From assembly GCA_002292285.1 (NCBI GenBank), contig DBBP01000026.1:32373-96372 (forward strand): 64,000 nt of DNA, given 5' to 3'. Position numbers and translations under genes: made by a program. Origin of the DNA: Proteobacteria bacterium UBA981. Lineage in GTDB: Bacteria; Pseudomonadota; Gammaproteobacteria; Ga0077536. A model generated the notes under the pieces. It worked only from the letters and a program-made list of their open reading frames with translations. It searched no databases and was not told the origin of the DNA. Numbering within the stretch: the first letter of the stretch is position 1; every line of letters starts with the position of its first letter. This document shows positions 54,286 to 63,408 of this stretch, one piece after another.

Positions 54286-55725
54286 CTATTGCCGCGATGT
54301 CTCACGATGCCCGGTATCGTCGCCATCGGTGTCTATTAAACGGCTCTGCCGTGCTCCCATCGCGTCATAAGTCGCGTACTTGTATAGGTCACCAAGTGTC
54401 GGGTAGTTAAAGCAGGCTCGAATGAATAGTTGCGCGTGGCCTTCTACCATGAGGGCCATGAGACCGATGTGCACCAGTTCCGTGGCTTGCTCGCCAATAA
54501 CGTGAACGCCGAGCAGCTGCATATCTTCGAAGGCGAAAATCAGTTTCAGGAATCCGTCGCTCTCGCCCATAATCATGCCGCGTGGCTGATCGGCGTAGCG
54601 TGCGCGGCCGACAACATAATCGACACCACGTTGGGTCAGCTCTTCTTCGGTTGCACCTGCCATTGATACTTCCGGGATGGAATACACGCCATACGGTAAT
54701 ACCGGAACGACACCGCGCTTATAGCCGAGCTGAAAGGCGTGCACCATGGCCCAGCGCGCTTGTTCCATCGATGTCGAGGCCAGTGCAGGAAAGCCAACGA
54801 CATCCCCGACCGCATAGATATGCGGCACGTTGGTCTGGAAGTTTTCGTTGGCAACGATCAATCCGCGAGCCGCGGTCTGTACACCGGCCGCATCCAGGGC
54901 AAGGTGCTCTATGTTCGACGTGCGGCCCGCGCACACGAGAACCGCATCGCATTCGACCGTCTCTCCCGACGCGAGTTGCAGGCGCACCGCGTCGTCGTCG
55001 GCGGTGCAAGTTTCTATGGCGTCGTGGCGAATTTCGATGCCACTATCGCGCATTCGGTTCATCAATGAGATTGACACCTCACGGTCCAGGAAACCGAGCA
55101 GCACGTCCTTCGGGTCGATCAACGTGATTTCGATGCCGAGAGTCGCGAACGTGCAAGCGTATTCAGTGCCGATTACCCCACCGCCAACCACGATCATGCG
55201 TTTCGGCATCTCGTTCAGAGACAAGATGGAATCCGAATCGTAAACGCGATTGTCGCCAAACGGGTACTCGCTCGGGTGGCGCGGCGACGATCCTGTTGCA
55301 AGCAGGACGACATCGCCCTCGAGCACGGTCTGATCTGCGCCATCGACCCTGATAGTGTGACTGTCTACGAATGACGCGACGCCATGATAGGTATCAATCT
55401 GATGATGATGCAGATTGTTGTCGATGCGCTGGCGTTCCGAATCCTTGACCTTGCGTTCCTGATGCAAGAACTGTTCAACGTTGGTTTCGCTACCGGATGT
55501 CAGGTCGACTCCAAACAGTCGTCGCGCTTTGAACGCACTCAGGATCAACGACGTCTCGCGCAAAGTTTTTGATGGAATCGTGCCAGTGTTGGCTGCCGCA
55601 CCACCGAAATGCGCACTCATTTCGACAATCGCCACTGACTTGCCGAAGTAGGCGACCTGAGCGGCACCTTTTTCGCCGGCCGGGCCGCCACCGATGACTA
55701 CGAGGTCATAGTGCTTACGTTCCAT
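54286..55725 (-). CDS. sthA: Soluble pyridine nucleotide transhydrogenase
   Basis: 479-residue flavoprotein that passes reducing power between NADPH and NAD+. VVIGGGPAGEKGAAQVAYFG (9-28) binds FAD. The site where related disulfide reductases have CxxxxC reads GAAANTGTIPSKTLRET, lacking both cysteines, which marks SthA. The NAD(P) site is IVVGGGVIGTEYACTFATLG near 180, and HIYAVGDVVGFPALAS near 300 is the second FAD contact. AYKATYDAM-type C-terminal sequence (LYKYATYDAMGARQSRL) fits the dimer interface. GAGG lies ten bases before the ATG. Stands alone. Confidence 0.93.
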   Translation of the reverse strand: MERKHYDLVVIGGGPAGEKGAAQVAYFGKSVAIVEMSAHFGGAAANTGTIPSKTLRETSLILSAFKARRLFGVDLTSGSETNVEQFLHQERKVKDSERQRIDNNLHHHQIDTYHGVASFVDSHTIRVDGADQTVLEGDVVLLATGSSPRHPSEYPFGDNRVYDSDSILSLNEMPKRMIVVGGGVIGTEYACTFATLGIEITLIDPKDVLLGFLDREVSISLMNRMRDSGIEIRHDAIETCTADDDAVRLQLASGETVECDAVLVCAGRTSNIEHLALDAAGVQTAARGLIVANENFQTNVPHIYAVGDVVGFPALASTSMEQARWAMVHAFQLGYKRGVVPVLPYGVYSIPEVSMAGATEEELTQRGVDYVVGRARYADQPRGMIMGESDGFLKLIFAFEDMQLLGVHVIGEQATELVHIGLMALMVEGHAQLFIRACFNYPTLGDLYKYATYDAMGARQSRLIDTDGDDTGHRETSRQ

Positions 55726-56127
55726 TAACTAACTACCTCGTCTGCAGACTGAATGGCATCAAAACGACTCATGCCACGAGCGCCGAATGTCGGCGCGATT
55801 CGCGAACTGACATTGCGGGGCAGCATCGACATGCCCGGGGGCGAACGTTTTGAAACCTTCCGATTGAGGGCCGCACCAGACCCTGGCAAATCCGTTTAGC
55901 ACGGTGGATAGAGAAAAATATTCTAGCGGACTGACCGGTCTTCACTCCCAATGGCACCACACGCTAACTTGGCTGTGCCATTCTGGCGAGCGCACGTGGC
56001 GGACGCATCGGTTAGCGCCGAGCGCGCCTGTCCAGCCACGTCGACGCGCCAAGCGCCGCCGTGGCAGTGTCCGCCTGCCTTTCAAACTGGCCGCGCGATT
56101 TCGACGGTCAGTATGCCGGTCTCAAGC
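55726..56127. other. Intergenic region
   Basis: 402 bases between two minus-strand genes, presumed to carry the sthA promoter. The plus-strand frames here are low-complexity in composition and lack Shine-Dalgarno sites. Nothing recognised. Confidence 0.4.
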
Positions 56128-57777
56128 TTAGGAGAAGTCGATTCCCTGATAGTCTTTATCTGCGGCGTGTTCCAGATGTTTTGCGTATTCGACGCCACCT
56201 GTGGCAAAGATGTTGTAACGGGTTTTGCCGTATTCATGGCCTTCGAGATTAGAGTTGTACCCCGTGATCCAGCTTTGGGCTTTATTCATGAGTAAGCCCT
56301 CGTAGCTCAGCTTCACCGCGTCGAACCATTGTTGCTGCGACGCCGATGTGGCGTCGAAGCGGGTGTGGCCTTTGTTCCACAGGTGCTCCAGCAAGGGCAT
56401 AACCCAATCGACCGCGATTTCCGAACCGCGCGGAAAATTCGCCGCTGCCACTTGTGGTCCGCCGAGCATGACCATATTAGGCATACCGTGAACGAGCATG
56501 CCGAGATAGGTTATCGGGCCCTCGGCCCAGGTATCGCGCAGTTTTTGCCCTGCTACGCCACGAATGTCGATTCGATCGTGGGCGCCGGTAAACGCGTCGA
56601 ACCCGGTTGCGTAAACAATCACGTCGAACTCAAACTCGCGGTCCGATGTGCGCAAGCCATTTTCTGTTATGCGCTCGATGGGCGTTGCCTTCGAGTCGAC
56701 GAGTTCGACATTGTCGCGGTTATAGGCCTCGAAATAACCGGTTTCCAACGGTAGACGCTGAATGCCGAAACCGTGGTCTTTGGGGATCAATTTCTCGGCG
56801 ACGACCGGGTCGTTGACGCGTTGGCGGATACGATCAGCAATGTATTCAGATACTTCCGCGTTTGCATTCTCGTCAATGAAAATTTCCGGGAAGTTGGCCA
56901 ACCAGATGCTGAAGCCGGATTCGTCGTAGAGTCGGTCCCAAAATTCACGGCGTTTTTCCGGTGCCACATCGTAGAAACTTCTCTCATCCGGTATATGTTC
57001 GAACGCAGCGGGTGAGCGTGAACAAGCTTCGAAGATCTCGTCGTAGCGGGCGCGAATTGAGGCCATTTCCTCCTCTGAGATAGGGCCATTATTCAGGGGT
57101 GCGGCCCAGTTCGCGCGCCGCTGAAAAACCGTCAATTGACTGGCTTGCCCTGCGACAACCGGGATGATCTGAATTGCCGTCGCTCCGGTTCCAATAATGG
57201 CGACGCGTTTGCCGCTCAGATCGGTTAGGTCGTGAGGCCATTGCTGCGGGTGAAATGAGATCCCTTTGAAATCATCGCGACCCTCGATTTTCGGCAGGGT
57301 CGGCGCCGAAAGCGGACCGAGTGCAGTAATCACGATTCGCGAAGTCAGCGTCCGCCCGTCGCTGAGTGACAGGCTCCAAGTGTCCGTGTCTTCATCGAAA
57401 ATCATCGTCTCGACGCGGCAACCGAATTGCATATGTTCCTTCAGATTTAGTTTGTCGGCGACGAAATTCAGGTAGCGCAAAGTCTCCGGTTGCGGAGAGA
57501 AGCGTTCTTTCCAATGCCATTCGTCAAGCAGTTCCTGCGAGAACGAATAACCATAGGTGTAGCTCTCTGAATCGAAACGAGCGCCAGGATAGCGATTGTT
57601 GTACCAGGTGCCGCCGACACCCTCGTTGGCCTCCAGAACCGTCGCTTTCACGCCCAGGTCGAGCAATCGCTTGATCTGGTAGATACCGGAAACGCCCGCG
57701 CCGACGATAATCACTTCATAGTCGTACTGGGCTGCTTGAGCGTTGGTGCCGCTGGATTGAGTCGCTGTAGTTGCCAT
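56128..57777 (-). CDS. Baeyer-Villiger-type flavin monooxygenase
   Basis: 549-residue class B monooxygenase that uses NADPH and oxygen to put an oxygen next to a carbonyl, turning ketones into esters or lactones. VIIVGAGVSGIYQIKRLLDL (23-42) binds FAD; the fingerprint FKGISFHPQQWPHDL at 170-184 matches FxGxxxHxxxWP; VAIIGTGATAIQIIPVVAGQ near 192 binds NADPH. GGTWYNNRYPGARFDSES is also a hallmark of the cyclohexanone-monooxygenase group. Length is normal. AAGGGAA lies seven bases before the ATG. No neighbouring hydrolase or alcohol dehydrogenase suggests a pathway, so the substrate (steroid, cyclic or linear ketone) is open. Confidence 0.92.
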   Translation of the reverse strand: MATTATQSSGTNAQAAQYDYEVIIVGAGVSGIYQIKRLLDLGVKATVLEANEGVGGTWYNNRYPGARFDSESYTYGYSFSQELLDEWHWKERFSPQPETLRYLNFVADKLNLKEHMQFGCRVETMIFDEDTDTWSLSLSDGRTLTSRIVITALGPLSAPTLPKIEGRDDFKGISFHPQQWPHDLTDLSGKRVAIIGTGATAIQIIPVVAGQASQLTVFQRRANWAAPLNNGPISEEEMASIRARYDEIFEACSRSPAAFEHIPDERSFYDVAPEKRREFWDRLYDESGFSIWLANFPEIFIDENANAEVSEYIADRIRQRVNDPVVAEKLIPKDHGFGIQRLPLETGYFEAYNRDNVELVDSKATPIERITENGLRTSDREFEFDVIVYATGFDAFTGAHDRIDIRGVAGQKLRDTWAEGPITYLGMLVHGMPNMVMLGGPQVAAANFPRGSEIAVDWVMPLLEHLWNKGHTRFDATSASQQQWFDAVKLSYEGLLMNKAQSWITGYNSNLEGHEYGKTRYNIFATGGVEYAKHLEHAADKDYQGIDFS

Positions 57778-58346
57778 GGTGATTCCCTTTACTGCTGCTC
57801 TTGCTGTCTTCCGAAATTCGTTTCGGCGGACTGTTAAATTGAAGAATAGCTCAGCGTGGCCAGATATCGCCAGCGTCGCGTGGGTTGGCCCGCTTTCCGC
57901 GGTAGGCCGCGGGAGCTAGCTAGGAGCAGGGTGCCTGGAACCGGGCAGATTGCCGGGATGCGGGCAAGGGCAGGGCCGACGGGCGAAAATTCGGCATGCC
58001 AGATTGCTGGTTCGATGTAACCAGGTGGGCGGATGAGAGCCGATTTTAGCCCTTTAGCCGCGGTTTCGTGCGCTCGGTACACAGCGGCAGTGGCCGGGCA
58101 TGCTGCCGTTCACCTGTACGAATCGCTACAACGAGGTAAGACGCGGGCATCGAGCGCGCGGGAGTCGCTGTAAGGCCAAGAACACTTCGGACCTAGTCTT
58201 TGATGTCCAGACGGATGTCTGCCGCAGCACTTCAACGATCATAAGCAAGCAAGGCACCGTTGTCCGAGGCTATAGCGCTGGAGGGCTGCCCCCGGGGGAG
58301 CAGGCAGTTTATTCTTGTGACTCTATGAACTCCCGGAATAAGTGAC
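57778..58346. other. Divergent intergenic region
   Basis: 569 bases between the monooxygenase and the propeller protein. It should contain both promoters. GC-rich with no credible gene; no inverted repeat strong enough to report. Confidence 0.4.
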
Positions 58347-59501
58347 ATGGTCAGTTTCTACGCTCGTATCAAAGTAGCTCTGCTGGCGAGCGCCTCGATG
58401 CTCGTACCGATCGCTACCGCGGCGGCCGACGCGGGTGATGGCGAGTGGGTAGAACTCCCGCTCAGCGTGTCGCAGAAATCTTTTGCGCGTGTCATGGCAG
58501 TACCTGAAATCACGATGACTACCGGGCTCACCGCACAGGTGCTCGTGCCAACTGGTACGGCATTGTTTGACCCCTTTGATTTTCACGTCGTCGACGATAA
58601 ACGTATGTGGGTCGCCGACGACGGTAAGAACGGCGCGATTTTCGAGGTCACACTCGACGGTAAGGTCACCATGCTCGCAGACATTCAGCAGCACGCACCT
58701 TATGCGATTGACGTCGCCCCGCCCAGTTTCGGTAAGCACGCGGGCCAGGTCTATGCGATCGCGTTCGCCAGGCCCGAGAAGGCAGGCGGCTGGGAGTTGC
58801 CAAACGCCATCACCCGCATCGACCCCGCAACCGGTGAGGACGAGGTGGTGTGCTTTCTGCCGGAGAATGCCGAGCGGGTACCGGGTTCCGGCGGCTTCTT
58901 CGCGCGCTTCGGCCCTGAGGGTTCGCCGTTCGCTGGTCGCCTGTGGTTGACCGCAGCGAGTAATCACACCATCTATACCATCACGCCGGACGATCAGTGC
59001 CAGCCATTCAAGACGCTCGATCTGGATCGCGAAGGTTCGCCGCGCGGGCTCGCGTTTTCTGCAGACGGTAATCTCATGTTGCTCGGCGTCGCTGCGCCGG
59101 CTCCAGCGAATCGCAACAAAACGACCCCCGGGGGCGGCAGTATTCTGCGCTTGCAGGCAGACGGTGATTTCCGAAGTCCGCCGCTGGTAACCGGCTTGCA
59201 CGAGCCGGGTGCAATGGCGTATGCCCCGTCGGATTTCGGACAGTTCAGCGGCGAACTCTTTATTAGTGACGCCGGCGAATGGGACAACGATGTCGAAGCC
59301 ACTGAACCGATTTCGCGTGACGGTCGAATTTATCGGATCGCCGCGGGCGCTAGGCTTGAGATAGTCGCCGAAGGACTGGCAAATCCCGTTGGCGTCGGAT
59401 TCATCGGCGGCAAAATGGTGTTAACCGATATCAACGGCGACTTCCATGTTGGCAAACAGAAATTCCCCGATGGCTTTATCTATGTCGTCAGTCCCGAATA
59501 G
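58347..59501 (+). CDS. Secreted beta-propeller protein (SMP-30/sorbosone-dehydrogenase-like)
   Basis: 384 residues with a signal peptide (ALLASASMLVPIATAAADA, about 10-28). The rest is a run of short beta-blade units: DPFDFHVVDDKRMWVADDGK near 73, PYAIDVAPPSFGKHAGQVYA, LWLTAASNHTIYTITPD, REGSPRGLAFSADGNLML, TGLHEPGAMAYAPSDFGQFS, GELFISDAGEWDNDVEATEP and PVGVGFIGGKMVLTDING. These suit a six-bladed propeller of the SMP-30/gluconolactonase or PQQ-sugar-dehydrogenase fold, but the catalytic residues of neither are clear. Periplasmic or secreted. GGAAT lies just before the ATG. Function unknown. Confidence 0.75.
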   Translation: MVSFYARIKVALLASASMLVPIATAAADAGDGEWVELPLSVSQKSFARVMAVPEITMTTGLTAQVLVPTGTALFDPFDFHVVDDKRMWVADDGKNGAIFEVTLDGKVTMLADIQQHAPYAIDVAPPSFGKHAGQVYAIAFARPEKAGGWELPNAITRIDPATGEDEVVCFLPENAERVPGSGGFFARFGPEGSPFAGRLWLTAASNHTIYTITPDDQCQPFKTLDLDREGSPRGLAFSADGNLMLLGVAAPAPANRNKTTPGGGSILRLQADGDFRSPPLVTGLHEPGAMAYAPSDFGQFSGELFISDAGEWDNDVEATEPISRDGRIYRIAAGARLEIVAEGLANPVGVGFIGGKMVLTDINGDFHVGKQKFPDGFIYVVSPE

Positions 59502-59855
59502 GCGCAGGTTTGAGAACGGATCAATGTTCGAACCGTGAGTAACGACAAAGTAACGAGTGTTTTAGTAGGCGCGGGATTGTGAACGGGTAGCGAATTTTGT
59601 GCTTTGCTTCGTCTACTGAAGTGAGGAGCCTTTTCGAGTCTGTACCAGCACATCGCGAAGCTACGGAGGCCAGTTTCGGCACCAGGCCTTCAAAAAGGAC
59701 GGTGGCGAACATTTGCTAAATGTTGCGCTCGAGAGCCAATGCCAAAGACCCGTATGCACGAAGTCGACGGCGACCTTGGAGTGGTCGCCGTCAGCGTCGG
59801 GAGATCATGGTCAGCCGCCGACGAGCTGCTCGGCAAGCCCTCGGCGGCAGTAGGG
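59502..59855. other. Convergent intergenic region
   Basis: 354 bases between the stops of the propeller gene and the PhyH gene. No gene, no clear terminator with a T-run. Nothing recognised. Confidence 0.4.
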
Positions 59856-60710
59856 TCAGCGCAGCTGCGGGAAATAGCTCAGCCGAAACGGTTCGCCGGG
59901 GTGCATCCCGACGACTTCTGCCGGTGTGGTCGGCAGGCCTTCGCTGATCATGCTGGCGTCCTTCTCTGGAACCGGTCGTACCGCGTATTGCGCGTCGTCG
60001 CCGTAGAACATCAAACTCAAGCTGCGTCGCCGCTGACCAGCTGCGGTGGCGGCGCCACCGTGGAGGATACCCGTGTGAAACATGATCACGTCGCCGGGGC
60101 CGGTGTCGAACGAGACGATGTCCCAGTCCTCGCGGTGCCCCTCAATGTTCGGTAGAGGTTGCATGGATTCGGCCGTGTAGAGCGCCTCAGTCTGGTCATC
60201 CGGATCCCATTTCGACGGCACGTAGAGCACGTTGTCGGCATGCGAACCACGGATGAACTCAAGATTTCCATTCGGCGGGACTGGATCAAGCGGGATCCAC
60301 AGCCGCGTGAGGTGCGGCCCTTCGACCGGCAGGTAAGACGCGTCCTGGTGCCAGGGCGAACGGCGAGCCAAGCCCTCTTTTAGCCACACCTGCTCGTAGT
60401 AGAACCATACGTCGGTACTGCCCATGCAGGCCTGCGCGAGATCGGCCACGCAAGTCTCAGCGAACACGCGCTCGAGTTGCTCGACAGCTTTCTCGCTGCG
60501 GTTAGTCAAATCGGTGGCAAAACGCCCATCGCCGACGACCTGGAGCTCCATTTGCTTGTAGGTCGGATTGTCCATCAGGACCTGATAAGCCTCCTCGAAG
60601 ATCGCCATTTCGCGCGACGAGAATGCGCCGTGATGACAGACCACGCCGTCTTCGCGGTAGCGGGAGACGAGGTCATCGGTGACGGTAGCGGTGCGGGCGG
60701 ACTGGGGCAT
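59856..60710 (-). CDS. Phytanoyl-CoA dioxygenase (PhyH)-family protein, intact
   Basis: 284-residue Fe(II)/2-oxoglutarate oxygenase. SRYREDGVVCHHGAFSSREM near 15 is the usual opening. RRSPWHQDASYLPVEGPHLT near 116 carries the HxD metal pair, IPLDPVPPNGNLEFIRGSHA follows, and GDVIMFHTGILHGGAATAAG near 208 has the distal His; RRRSLSLMFYGDD holds the 2-oxoglutarate Arg. All ligands are present. A strong AAGGAG eight bases before the ATG supports the start. The related gene at 9329-10169 is frameshifted. Natural substrate unknown; relatives hydroxylate varied small molecules. Confidence 0.9.
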   Translation of the reverse strand: MPQSARTATVTDDLVSRYREDGVVCHHGAFSSREMAIFEEAYQVLMDNPTYKQMELQVVGDGRFATDLTNRSEKAVEQLERVFAETCVADLAQACMGSTDVWFYYEQVWLKEGLARRSPWHQDASYLPVEGPHLTRLWIPLDPVPPNGNLEFIRGSHADNVLYVPSKWDPDDQTEALYTAESMQPLPNIEGHREDWDIVSFDTGPGDVIMFHTGILHGGAATAAGQRRRSLSLMFYGDDAQYAVRPVPEKDASMISEGLPTTPAEVVGMHPGEPFRLSYFPQLR

Positions 60711-60974
60711 GGTGTGACTCCTTGAAATGGCCAGCCGGCCACCAGCGATTTACGATTCGCGTGGTGGTCCGGTTACGAATGCACACTGGGACGGCGGCTA
60801 CATTTCGTGGGTAGCGCCGGCCGCGGCGAGTCTCCCGATAATGACTCAGCGCGATGCCCGGGTCCAGCCTGGCGGATGGTGTTGTGGTGCAAGCGGGTGT
60901 TGCGCGCTCAGGTGGTGTAAACGCTGCCGGTGGGTTGGTGTGGCGTTCTCACGAGAGCACTACACGAGCATTAG

Positions 60975-61700
60975 GTTCGCGCGAGCGATGTTGGATGCGC
61001 ATCGCGCTCCCGAAGCGGGTTGTTTTCATCAATGCCAGTGTTGGTGCCTTTGCTCGCCAGTACGCTCGCCAGTACGCTCGCCAAAAAGCGAGATCACAAT
61101 TTTGAGGTACTTCGGTTCACTTGCTTAGCGTACTTAGGGTCAGCCGTTTTCGCCTCGACACAAGGCGGTTATCAATGGGGACCTCGATACCTCCAAGCCG
61201 TCGTTCCTATTGCTCTTCTGCTTTCCTGGCTTAGCGTGAAAGATTTGAGGGCGTTCTCAAAACGGTGAGGGATTAGGTACAACCACGCAAAATGGGGGCT
61301 CGTTGCGCTGGTCGCCTTGACGGCACTCATGACGGTGAAGGGCGTTATTTTCATACTCAATGATGTGCAAGAAAGGCGTACCAATGAGGTCGCGCTAAGA
61401 AGTGTCGATACTGACTACGTCTTCCATAGAGAATATGCGGTGCACCACCCAACGCTAATCAGAACCGCCTACAAAGTTGGCCGGGCAGAAGGTATCCCGA
61501 CGGTCCTTGACCTCATTGCCAAAGAACGCTTCTCGTGTGCCATTTATACTCTTGATGCTCAAAAAGTGGAGAAGCAATTACGGGATGCCCAAATCCCGTA
61601 TGTCCGCAGGGATTCCGGGCGGACAATAATTTACGCCTCCCCGAATTCCGATCAAAGGCACGAAATTTCGATTTTTTCTGTCTATTCGTTGGCCAGCTGA
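60975..61700 (+). pseudogene. Remnant of a polytopic membrane protein with an in-frame stop
   Basis: One plus-strand frame stays open from just after the TAG at 60972 to 61700 except for a TGA at 61266-61268. The first half reads FEVLRFTCLAYLGSAVFAST and GGYQWGPRYLQAVVPIALLL, the last membrane segments of a GT-C-like or related multi-pass protein. Reading through the stop, WGLVALVALTALMTVKGVIF gives one more segment, followed by a soluble tail ending IFSVYSLAS. Only the C-terminal 240 residues of what is usually a 500-residue protein remain, with no start signal. I take it as a truncated and interrupted relic. The second half alone (from 61317) could be expressed but has no Shine-Dalgarno. 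Confidence 0.55.
61052..61083. repeat. 12-bp tandem repeat in the membrane-protein remnant
   Basis: GCTCGCCAGTAC occurs at 61052-61063 and 61064-61075 and continues for eight more bases. In frame it encodes a repeated LAST. It marks the edge between family-like and unnatural sequence of the relic. Confidence 0.75.
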
Positions 61701-62400
61701 CATCTACCGTGCCGGCCGTCAAGAAGGCAACTGCTCGCGGGTTGGTTCCCCGCTAACCCGACGGGGCTTCGCACCTCCAAGCGGAGAAAGCCTCACAGGG
61801 CCTCTTTCCGCACATCCGAAATTGGCGCGGCCTCTCAGATAGGGTGGCATACCCCCCAGACACACATCCGTATCGCTACATGATTATCGAGAGAGGAAAT
61901 TGTCCTTGCCAGGAGCAATTCAGATCCCTGACTGTGCGGTTTTCGAGTGACGGATTCCACTCAAGAGGTTATTCTGAAACGCTAAAAACCGTGGTGCGCC
62001 AAAGTTGGCGACACACTAATTGCATCCCGGAACGATGGCATCATGGAACCCGAAAATCTGATGGACTACATTAACGTCAATGCGCGAGAAAGACGTTGGG
62101 CGCCTCGCCGCCGTAACCAGAAGACCAAGCGTCAGGACTACCCATTGGTACCGCGTTTCCGACTTGGTAAACGCTAGACTATCGAGATGTCCGTGAACCT
62201 TTCTCGCCAAGCTCCATGACCAAAATTCGTTTTGCGGAGTTCGTATCGCCACCCGCGTTGCTGACGAGGCGGACCGACGACGAACTGCTCATAGGCCGCC
62301 ATCCGATTGTTTCTTCGAGCAGGTACGTATTGCTAGCTCCTGGTCCGACGGTTCTCCGAAGCTGGGAGTCAGGTGTTTCCACGCCACGCTTCCAACACCT
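61701..62400. other. Gap without a supportable gene
   Basis: 700 bases. Short frames exist on both strands but overlap each other, lack Shine-Dalgarno sites and do not resemble known proteins. No tRNA, IS end or terminator identified. Only the promoter of the next gene is expected. Confidence 0.4.
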
Positions 62401-63408
62401 ATGACCAGGGGTGAAACGAGATACGTGCTCTTGGCCATCTCAGCCTGCGCGACTGTTGCGCTAATCGCTGGCGGTTGTTTTTTATCCGGCTATGTCGGCT
62501 CATCTCGGGATCTTGTTCTGGTACGAAATAGCCTCGTCCACGAAGTCGCGCCGAATGAGAGCCTGTTCGCGGCCTCCCCAACCGACGCGCCGCAGACCAA
62601 TGCGGCCGAACTTGACGAGTTATCGCGTGCCGCGATGGACATCGCCGAGACGGCACCTAAGCAGGGAGCATTCCAAATCGCGCTAGCTCTCGTGCGACAC
62701 TTGGACCACCCTGGTGTCCCGCTCGGCGGAGCCATAAGTGCAGATACCTTGGAGACCTACCGGACGATCCGAAACGGCGGGCAGGGATATTGCGCCGACT
62801 ACACTGCGGTCTTCCTGGCATTGGCACGCGGTGCCGGCCTCCACGCACGCGAGTGGGGTATTTCGTTCACTGGCTATAGCGGTGACGGTCACGCCGTCGT
62901 TGAAGTGTACTCGCCGGAGTTGGAACAGTGGATTTTTATCGACGCGTTCAACGGATTCTACGTTGCCGCGCCTGAAGGTCGACCGTTGTCATTTATGCAA
63001 CTACGACGGACTCTCGGCGGGCAGCACGACCACGCCCTGCGCCTAGAGCGCATCACGGACGAACTCCCGTTTAGCTCTCCCGACGCCGCACTGAAGTATC
63101 TGTCCGCCGGCCTCAGTCGTGCGTACCTATCGCGCCTGGAAACTTCTAATGTGTTTGAGTCGGACCCGGTCCTCTCTGCGATTGCACCGATTTCTCGAAA
63201 AGGCGCACAAGTCGCCGCAATCATTATGGGCAAACACCCGAAGATGACTATTGTGCCGTCACCGCGCGACCGTTCCGCGTTGGTCGAACTCGCGCATGTG
63301 AGGCTGAGTGTAATCGTTTGTGGATTGGCGCTCCCGGCGATCTTAATCTGCGTCGGCTTGAGCTTCCGCCTAGCGCGACAGTCGAAAAGAATCGCTACGC
63401 CTTCCTAG
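62401..63408 (+). CDS. Membrane-anchored transglutaminase-like protein
   Basis: 335 residues. A first membrane segment (about 8-30) and a second near the C-terminus (VRLSVIVCGLALPAILICVG) bracket a periplasmic transglutaminase/protease-like domain. The triad is visible: Cys131 in NGGQGYCADYTAVFLALARG, His164 in YSGDGHAVVEVYSPE, and Asp181 in EQWIFIDAFNGFYV. Such domains occur as proteases or amide-forming enzymes and are frequent in polysaccharide loci, though this one is far from the main cluster. Substrate unknown. The ATG has no strong Shine-Dalgarno. It stands alone and the following 590 bases are empty. Confidence 0.8.
   Translation: MTRGETRYVLLAISACATVALIAGGCFLSGYVGSSRDLVLVRNSLVHEVAPNESLFAASPTDAPQTNAAELDELSRAAMDIAETAPKQGAFQIALALVRHLDHPGVPLGGAISADTLETYRTIRNGGQGYCADYTAVFLALARGAGLHAREWGISFTGYSGDGHAVVEVYSPELEQWIFIDAFNGFYVAAPEGRPLSFMQLRRTLGGQHDHALRLERITDELPFSSPDAALKYLSAGLSRAYLSRLETSNVFESDPVLSAIAPISRKGAQVAAIIMGKHPKMTIVPSPRDRSALVELAHVRLSVIVCGLALPAILICVGLSFRLARQSKRIATPS

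Noticed and set aside
54582..55127. 181-residue plus-strand frame opposite sthA
   Set aside because: Arg- and Pro-rich, no start signal, and the sthA frame is unambiguous.
58323..59201. Long minus-strand open frame (292 residues) across the propeller gene
   Set aside because: It mirrors the plus-strand gene, is Arg- and Cys-rich, has no Shine-Dalgarno and resembles no family; the plus-strand frame has a signal peptide and blade repeats.
61052..61083. Tandem repeat considered as a CRISPR or IS end
   Set aside because: Only 12-bp units directly adjoining with no spacers and no transposase nearby.
60727..61128. 133-residue plus-strand frame upstream of the membrane relic
   Set aside because: Cys/Arg/Ser-rich composition and no family; it overlaps the relic, whose frame has clear membrane segments.
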